The notes below the pieces were generated by a model. The model saw only the letters and a program-made list of their open reading frames with translations. It did not search any database and had not been told where the DNA came from. 6,630 nt of DNA. Origin: an uncultured bacterium. GTDB taxonomy: Bacteria > Actinomycetota > UBA4738 > HRBIN12. Position 1 is the first letter of the stretch; each line of letters starts with the position of its first letter. The DNA lies in NCBI GenBank assembly GCA_937881155.1, contig CALGFI010000104.1:1-6630 (forward strand), given 5' to 3'. Positions 1 to 4,222 of this stretch are shown here, in pieces. Made by a program: the position numbers and the translations under genes.

Positions 1-79
1 CGCTCGAGACCAGCGCCAGCGCGAGACCGCCTGCAACGAGAGCCCAGCGAAGGCGCCGGGCTCGACGTGGGCTGGTCAC
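1..79 (-). CDS. N-terminus of a probable exported or membrane-anchored protein (partial)
   Basis: Only the first 26 codons are in the window; the gene continues past the left edge. The GTG start at 77-79 is preceded by the purine-rich AGAAGGA, with 8 bases between AAGGA and the GTG, a good ribosome binding site. The peptide opens with an Arg-rich stretch (VTSPRRARRLRW) followed by a hydrophobic run rich in Ala, Leu, Val and Gly, the n-region and h-region of a Sec signal peptide or an N-terminal membrane anchor. There is no stop in this frame to the window edge. No Tat motif with the usual Phe-Leu-Lys follows the arginines, and no lipobox is reached. The product cannot be named. It lies downstream of vapC in the same direction, but the 189-base gap suggests a separate transcript. 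Confidence 0.5.
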   Translation of the reverse strand, partial: MTSPRRARRLRWALVAGGLALALVSS

Positions 80-268
80 CGCGCGGATCCTTCTCTCTGC
101 AGCAGGAGCTCGTCCTTTGCTCGGTGGTCGACAGACTCGACCTCTGCGCTGAAGCTCGAGCCCCCACGCCGTCGTTCGCGGCTTCCAATGGCGCGCGTGC
201 AACAGCGCTCTTCGTGTCACAACTGGTGGACCTGACCGGACGGTATTCGAACTGATTGCGAGCCCTCC
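80..268. other. Intergenic stretch between vapC and the left-edge gene
   Basis: I see no convincing gene here. A plus-strand open frame from 67 to 255 has no ribosome binding site, no recognisable motif, and overlaps the signal-peptide start of the minus-strand gene, so it is probably chance. The stretch presumably holds the promoter of the left-edge gene, but no clear -35/-10 pair stands out. The hairpin at its right end is listed separately. Confidence 0.4.
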
Positions 269-284
269 TTACGTGGCTGAGGGC
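262..284 (-). terminator. Possible weak stem-loop at the end of vapC
   Basis: GCCCTC at 262-267 and GAGGGC at 279-284 form a perfect 6-bp stem with an 11-base loop that contains the vapC stop codon. No run of T follows on the minus strand, so this is not a classical intrinsic terminator. It may only be a 3' stabilising or pausing hairpin, or chance in GC-rich DNA. Confidence 0.2.
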
Positions 285-685
285 GAACCTCCAACAAGCG
301 GACGGGTGATCTCGCCGGCGAGTGCCACGATCGTCTCATCGTCCGTCACGAGAGCCAAGCCCCGCTCCTCAGCCAACGCCACGTACACCGCGTCGTACGC
401 CGTGAGCCCGCGCGCAACCCAGGAAGCCACCGACTGCAACCCCGGCTCGCCGACCTCGAACAGCAGATCATCGAGACCTTCCGCGAGGTCGAGGAGGGCT
501 CCCTCACTCCATCTCCAACGCCGGCCCGCCACGTTCAGGAGTTCCAGGAACAGGAGAGCCGGCACTGCCACCGTGAGGCGGCCGGCCTCGTACTCGTTCC
601 TAAGCTCGCGAGCCTCGACGGATCCGCGGTGCTCCGGGGCGAACCACTTGAGCACGACCGAGGCGTCGAGGACGGCCTCGCTCAA
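269..685 (-). CDS. vapC: VapC-type toxin, PIN-domain ribonuclease
   Basis: This 138-residue protein is the usual size for a VapC toxin, a Mg2+-dependent RNase that cuts specific RNAs (tRNA or rRNA in studied members) when freed from its antitoxin. The PIN acidic residues are visible in order: Asp7 in VLDASVVLKWF, Glu48 in LFLELLNV, Asp98 in TAYDAVYVALAE, and Asp115/Asp116 in LVTDDE. The start is TTG at 683-685; TTG and the TGA stop of the antitoxin share four bases (TTGA), so translation is coupled. Stop is TAA at 269-271. The domain looks complete with no frameshift. What is seen is the motif set and the coupled antitoxin; the RNA target cannot be read from sequence. The alternative of a non-toxin PIN protein is unlikely given the partner. 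Confidence 0.93.
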   Translation of the reverse strand: MSEAVLDASVVLKWFAPEHRGSVEARELRNEYEAGRLTVAVPALLFLELLNVAGRRWRWSEGALLDLAEGLDDLLFEVGEPGLQSVASWVARGLTAYDAVYVALAEERGLALVTDDETIVALAGEITRPLVGGSPSAT

Positions 686-930
686 CGAGAGTCCCGCTCC
701 GCCCGCACCGATGCCGTTGCTTCTTCTTCGACAGGCTGGGCGTCGAACAGCTTCTCGAGCCGGGCAATGGCGCGGCGGGCTTGCCTGCCAGCTCCCGGTC
801 CGAGATCCGCGCCCAGGTCGCGCGCCGCCAAGCGAGCCAGGTAGGCACTGCGGCTCAGCCCAGCTGACCTTGCAGCACGATCGATCCTGGCGAGCAGCTT
901 GTCATCGACCGAGACGAGAATCTTGCTCAT
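682..930 (-). CDS. vapB: VapB-type antitoxin, ribbon-helix-helix DNA-binding protein
   Basis: An 82-residue protein. The first 40 residues read as a ribbon-helix-helix fold: a short beta strand (KILVSVDDKLL), a helix with IDRAARSAG, then LSRSAYLARLAARDLG as the second helix. The C-terminal half (residues 50-82) is charged and probably forms the toxin-binding tail that blocks the PIN active site. ATG at 928-930 has no Shine-Dalgarno sequence upstream; a promoter -10 element ends six bases before it, so the mRNA is probably leaderless. The gene overlaps vapC by four bases. Antitoxins of this family repress their own promoter as the toxin-antitoxin complex, and a perfect palindrome lies just upstream. 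The family call rests on fold pattern and partner; exact subfamily is uncertain. Confidence 0.88.
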   Translation of the reverse strand: MSKILVSVDDKLLARIDRAARSAGLSRSAYLARLAARDLGADLGPGAGRQARRAIARLEKLFDAQPVEEEATASVRAERDSR

Positions 931-936
931 GGCTGC

Positions 937-965
937 AGGATATCCGGATATCCCCCAGGAATCAA
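937..965 (-). promoter_or_regulatory. vapBC promoter (leaderless type)
   Basis: Read on the minus strand: TTGATT at 960-965 (four of six matches to TTGACA), a 17-base spacer, then TATCCT at 937-942 (TANNNT; four of six matches to TATAAT). Six bases separate the -10 from the vapB ATG, so the transcript should begin at or next to the start codon. Spacing and both boxes agree, which makes this the best-supported promoter in the window. Confidence 0.65.
938..953. promoter_or_regulatory. Perfect 16-bp palindrome, probable VapB(C) operator
   Basis: GGATATCCGGATATCC reads identically on both strands and is also a tandem duplication of the 8-bp palindrome GGATATCC. It covers most of the -10 box and runs into the spacer of the vapBC promoter, so a bound repressor would block RNA polymerase. 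Ribbon-helix-helix antitoxins bind such repeated palindromic sites as dimers of dimers. The palindrome is seen directly; the role is inferred from position and the protein family. Confidence 0.6.
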
Positions 966-1018
966 GCTTGGAGTCTGCCCGTCAACCAAGCGAGTGTAGG
1001 GACGGAGTTCGAATCCCT
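966..1018 (-). terminator. Two stem-loops between ssrA and vapB, possible ssrA 3' trailer or terminator
   Basis: Downstream of ssrA on the minus strand there are two inverted repeats. The first pairs AGGGA (998-1002) with TCCCT (1014-1018) around an 11-base loop. The second pairs GCTTGG (966-971) with CCAAGC (986-991) around a 14-base loop and is followed on the minus strand by TTGATT, which is also the vapBC -35 box. Neither has a proper T-tract. They are the only candidates for ending ssrA transcription before vapB; function is uncertain. Confidence 0.25.
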
Positions 1019-1063
1019 TTACCTGCGGCGAGCCGAAGCGCTAGTCACAGCATGTGCGGACCC

Positions 1064-1417
1064 TGGTGGAGGTGGGGGGAATCGAACCCCCGTCCCCGGG
1101 CGACCGATCAGGGCTTCTCCGGGCGCAGCCGGTGGAGGAATCTCGCCTCGAGGCTCCCACCGGCGGAGCGCCTCTCGGCCAGCCCAGGTGAGTTGTCCGA
1201 CGGCGGCCCCCGGGCGGAGCCGCTGCCGTGAGCCTGCTCACGACGCCCGGTCCCGAGTCGCAGGCGACCCCGGGCGGACGGCTACCTAACTACTTAGGCA
1301 GCGAGCGCGTAATCAGTATCGGCGCTTGTGTTTGTCCCGGCTTTTTACGAGGCATCCGGGGACCTCGGCCCGCTTCCCCTGAACGGATATCGCTCAGGTC
1401 GAAGCCAGTACACCCCC
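1064..1417 (-). ncRNA. ssrA: tmRNA (transfer-messenger RNA)
   Basis: The 354-base gene encodes the tRNA/mRNA hybrid that, with SmpB, enters stalled ribosomes and adds a degradation tag. The 5' end begins GGGGGTGTACTGGCTTCGAC, close to the usual tmRNA start. The 5' seven bases (1411-1417) pair with 1068-1074, including one G-U, giving the acceptor stem; the discriminator A (1067) and an encoded CCA (1064-1066) follow. The T-arm is a perfect 5-bp stem (1075-1079 with 1087-1091) around TTCGATT. Pseudoknot 1 is clear: CGAGG (1363-1367) pairs with CCTCG (1348-1352), and the CCCGG in its loop (1356-1360) pairs with CCGGG (1336-1340). The tag frame ends in YALAA followed by TAA. It follows smpB on the same strand. 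Confidence 0.97.
1294..1323 (-). other. tmRNA proteolysis-tag reading frame
   Basis: Reading back from TAA at 1294-1296 gives ADTDYALAA when translation resumes at GCC (1321-1323). That codon lies 12 bases after the end of pseudoknot 1 (ACAAACACAAGC between), close to the spacing in E. coli tmRNA, and begins with Ala as most tags do. The frame is open further upstream (TNTS before ADTD), but resuming there would leave no room after the pseudoknot. The ALAA end is the signal read by ClpXP-type proteases. The charged tmRNA adds one Ala before the encoded tag. Confidence 0.8.
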
Positions 1418-1435
1418 ATATGCGGTTGTCCGGTC

Positions 1436-1441
1436 AGTATA
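1436..1441 (-). promoter_or_regulatory. Candidate ssrA promoter -10 element
   Basis: TATACT, five of six matches to TATAAT, lies 18 bases upstream of the mature tmRNA 5' end, in the 40-base gap after the lipoprotein gene. Initiation about seven bases downstream would leave a short 5' leader for RNase P to remove, as is known for tmRNA. No good -35 box is seen at 16-18 bases, so ssrA might also be fed by read-through from upstream. Confidence 0.45.
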
Positions 1442-1457
1442 CGGCGACCGTTCACGC

Positions 1458-2021
1458 CTATCCGGGCGCGCTGAGCGCGGCGCATTCGGGGTCGGCACTG
1501 AGGGCTGCCGTCAGCTCGGGTGCGTCGATCGACGCCAGTGACGAACCGATCTCGCCGAGCGAGGCCTGGATCGTCTCGCCGATCTGGTTCCGCTGGTCGA
1601 CGAACGTCTGCGGATCGTCGACGGAGATCGCCTCCACCTGCCCCTTCGCGTCGACGAGGATCGCCCGCGCCTCCGCGAAGGTGTCCCCTATCGCCGCGAC
1701 AACCTCCTCGCCGTCGTCGACGTCGGGGACGCCGGCACGTTCGATGCCGGCGATCAGCCGATCCGTAGCCACGAGCACGTCGTCGAGGAACGCGAGGAGG
1801 GCATCCCGCTGCTCGTCGAGCTCCGCCGCGGGGTCCAGCTCTCCGGCGAAGTCGGTCGACTGCATCGCCACTTCGTCGATGTAGCTCTGCATGTTCGCGC
1901 ACAGGCGCTGGGCGTACGTCTGCGCTGAAACGATCCCCTCGCCATCGCCGTCGCCGTTCCCACACGCGACGAGTGCCAGCGTCACGACCGAGGCGCCGAC
2001 GATGCGAGCGGCCTTCCTCAC
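1458..2021 (-). CDS. Small acidic lipoprotein of unknown function
   Basis: The 187-residue product starts with a lipoprotein signal peptide: basic VRKAAR, a hydrophobic stretch, and the lipobox LVAC with the lipidated Cys at residue 20. A Gly/Asp-rich linker (GNGDGDGEG) follows. The mature part is strongly acidic and appears almost entirely helical, with two further cysteines, Cys41 and Cys180, near its ends, which could form a disulfide closing a helical bundle. It should sit on the outer face of the cytoplasmic membrane. GTG at 2019-2021 is chosen because AAAGGAG lies seven bases upstream and the basic n-region follows at once; the frame is open further upstream but there overlaps smpB. It begins 44 bases after the smpB stop and ends 40 bases before ssrA. 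I recognise no named family. Being downstream of ftsEX it could act in the envelope, but that is only a guess from position. Confidence 0.85.
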   Translation of the reverse strand: MRKAARIVGASVVTLALVACGNGDGDGEGIVSAQTYAQRLCANMQSYIDEVAMQSTDFAGELDPAAELDEQRDALLAFLDDVLVATDRLIAGIERAGVPDVDDGEEVVAAIGDTFAEARAILVDAKGQVEAISVDDPQTFVDQRNQIGETIQASLGEIGSSLASIDAPELTAALSADPECAALSAPG

Positions 2022-2028
2022 GACCAAG

Positions 2029-2035
2029 CTCCTTT
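2029..2035 (-). promoter_or_regulatory. Strong ribosome binding site that fixes the lipoprotein start
   Basis: AAAGGAG on the minus strand, seven bases before the GTG at 2019-2021. An in-frame TTG two codons upstream of that GTG would be only one base from this site, so GTG is preferred. Confidence 0.75.
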
Positions 2036-2065
2036 CAGCGCGGGCGCGGGCGCGAAGGATACCGG

Positions 2066-2539
2066 CTACCTCCTTCGTCCGGCCTCGCGGAGCATCTCCC
2101 GGCGGTGCTCTCGTTCCGCGATCGCCTGACGCTTCTCGAACTGACGTTTCCCTCGCGCGAGGCCGAGCTCCAGCTTGGCCAGACCATGTGCGAAGTACAC
2201 GCGCAGCGGCACGAGCGCCAATCCCCGTTCGGCGGTCTTGCCGACGAGGCGCTGGATCTCGTCGCGGTGCAGCAGCAGCTTGCGCGGGCGGATGGGGTCG
2301 TGCGTGCGTTTGTCCATCGCCTGCTCGTACGGCGGGACGTGCATCCCCTCGATCCACACCTCGCCGTCGCGAACGCGCCCGTAGGCCTCGGCGAGCGAGC
2401 CCCGGCCCGCGCGGAGCGATTTCACCTCCGAGCCGGTCAGCACGATGCCCGTCTCGAACCGTTCGAGGATCTCGTAGTCGTGCCTCGCCTTGCGGTTGGA
2501 GACGACGGTCCGGTGTTCGCCCTCGGCCTTGCGGCCCAC
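2066..2539 (-). CDS. smpB: SsrA-binding protein SmpB
   Basis: SmpB binds the tRNA-like part of tmRNA, takes it to the stalled ribosome and mimics the missing codon-anticodon pair with its C-terminal tail. The 157-residue length is normal. Family motifs are clear: NRKARHDYEI (residues 15-24), ETGIVLTGSEVKSLRAG (29-45, the oligonucleotide-binding barrel), HVPPYEQA (67-74), and KTAERGLALVPLRVYF (101-116). The basic tail GKRQFEKRQAIAERE (130-144) corresponds to the helix that enters the mRNA channel; it has FEKR where many homologues have DKR. GTG at 2537-2539 is used as the start: its G is the last base of the ftsX TAG stop (TAGTG), no Shine-Dalgarno is visible, so translation is probably coupled to ftsX. 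Its RNA partner ssrA lies about 0.65 kb downstream on the same strand. Confidence 0.96.
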   Translation of the reverse strand: MGRKAEGEHRTVVSNRKARHDYEILERFETGIVLTGSEVKSLRAGRGSLAEAYGRVRDGEVWIEGMHVPPYEQAMDKRTHDPIRPRKLLLHRDEIQRLVGKTAERGLALVPLRVYFAHGLAKLELGLARGKRQFEKRQAIAEREHRREMLREAGRRR

Positions 2540-3443
2540 TACACGTCGAGGAAGCGACGCATCCCGACGAGCCCCGCGACGATCGCGACGAGGACGCCCG
2601 CGAACAGGAGCCACGGAACGATGGCGAGGACGTCGCGGTTCACGATCCACGGCACGAACTGCACGCTGTCGTTCAGTGGGTTGATGAACGCGACCTTCAG
2701 GGCGAACAGCACGAGGATGGCGGCGACGGCTCCGATGAGACTCTCGAACAGCCCCTCGATGAGGAAGGGGATGCGGATGCGCCAGTTGGTCGCGCCCACG
2801 AGCTTCATGATGCCGATCTCCTTGCGGCGAGCGAACAGACCCATCCGCACCGTGTTCGCGATCAACACCGCGGCCGATACGAGCATCACGATGGCGACGA
2901 GGAGCACGCCGACGCGGAACACGCGCGTCACGGCGAACAGTCGGTCGAGGAACTCGCGCTGATCGACGAGCGTCTCCACGCCCGGCGCGGCGCAGACGTA
3001 CCCGCCCCTGCCCGGTTCACACCCGAGGACCGCCGCAACCTCTTGGAATCGCTCCGGCTCCGACAGCTTCACCCGGAGCGATGCCGGCAGCGCCTCGGGA
3101 TCGACGTTGTCGACGAGCTCGCGTGAGTTGGCAAAGAGATCTTGGAACCGCTCGTACGCCTCTTGTTTGTTCTCGTAGTCGACGGTCGCGACGATCGGGA
3201 GCGCCATGAGCGTCTCCCTGAGCGACGCGACGTTCTGGTCGTTCACGGGATCCGACAGGTAGATCGCGACCTCGACGTTCCCGGTCGTCCGGTCGATCAT
3301 GATGTTGACCTGCCGGCTGATCAGCAGGGCGAGGCCGAACAGCAACAGCGCGATGAACGTCGTGCTGATCGCCGCGAACGCCACGAGCCCGTTTCGCCGA
3401 AGTCCCGACGTGGTCTCGCGGAAGAAGTAGTCGAGCTTGGCCA

Positions 3444-3444
<1 letters not shown>
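2539..3444 (-). CDS. ftsX: Cell-division ABC transporter membrane subunit FtsX
   Basis: The 301-residue protein has the FtsX layout: a cytoplasmic N-terminus (MAKLDYFFRETTSGLRRN), membrane segment 1 at about 20-43, an external domain at about 44-175, then three membrane segments at about 177-200, 228-253 and 274-294. The loop ARRKEIGIMKLVGATNWRIR (205-224) is the typical cytoplasmic coupling segment of this permease family. The external domain contains Cys142 and Cys151, nine residues apart, perhaps a disulfide. With FtsE it forms a complex that transmits the division state to peptidoglycan hydrolases outside the membrane rather than moving a substrate. ATG at 3442-3444 shares its A with the ftsE TGA stop (TGATG), and GAGGGG lies ten bases upstream. 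Length and motifs are complete. Confidence 0.96.
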
Positions 3445-4121
<677 letters not shown>

Positions 4122-4166
4122 TGCCCTTGGTTTCGGGGAGAAATCCCGGGGTCTTGAACCGGGCGG

Positions 4167-4195
4167 AGTGTAACAGAGGCATTCCCCATCAGGAA
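4167..4195 (-). promoter_or_regulatory. Candidate promoter for ftsE-ftsX-smpB
   Basis: On the minus strand TACACT (4167-4172; TANNNT, four of six matches to TATAAT) lies in the 101-base gap between ftsE and the divergent gene. The -35 position at 17 bases is TTCCTG (4190-4195), a poor match. It would give a 5' leader of about 40 bases, which contains a small inverted repeat (CCCGG...CCGGG, around 4145-4162). It is weak evidence, but this gap must hold a promoter for this run of genes. Confidence 0.35.
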
Positions 4196-4210
4196 CTAAC
4201 CCGGTGCGGA

Positions 4211-4216
4211 TAGCCT
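4211..4216 (+). promoter_or_regulatory. Candidate leaderless -10 element for the YfhO-like gene
   Basis: TAGCCT fits TANNNT and ends six bases before the ATG at 4223, the same spacing as at vapB. No Shine-Dalgarno sequence precedes the ATG, which fits a transcript starting at the start codon. The -35 region is poor, so this is a moderate call. Confidence 0.4.
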
Positions 4217-4222
4217 GGGCAA

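Noticed and set aside
935..1027. Possible intact tRNA on the plus strand (GCAGGAT at 935, TTCGAAT at 1008, TACCTGC at 1020-1026)
   Set aside because: Only five of seven acceptor positions pair, the T-stem fails to pair, there is no recognisable D-arm, and 935-953 is better explained as the vapBC start-site region and operator.
273..1289. 338-codon plus-strand open frame crossing vapBC and ssrA
   Set aside because: It runs antisense to a toxin-antitoxin pair and a structured RNA, with no coherent protein pattern.
1228..1884. Ser-rich plus-strand open frame opposite ssrA and the lipoprotein gene
   Set aside because: It is antisense to a lipoprotein with a clear signal peptide and lipobox; serine bias comes from reverse-reading GC-rich codons.
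1891..3126. 411-codon plus-strand open frame opposite smpB and ftsX
   Set aside because: It is antisense to two well-identified genes and has the Arg, Ala and acidic bias of a shadow frame.
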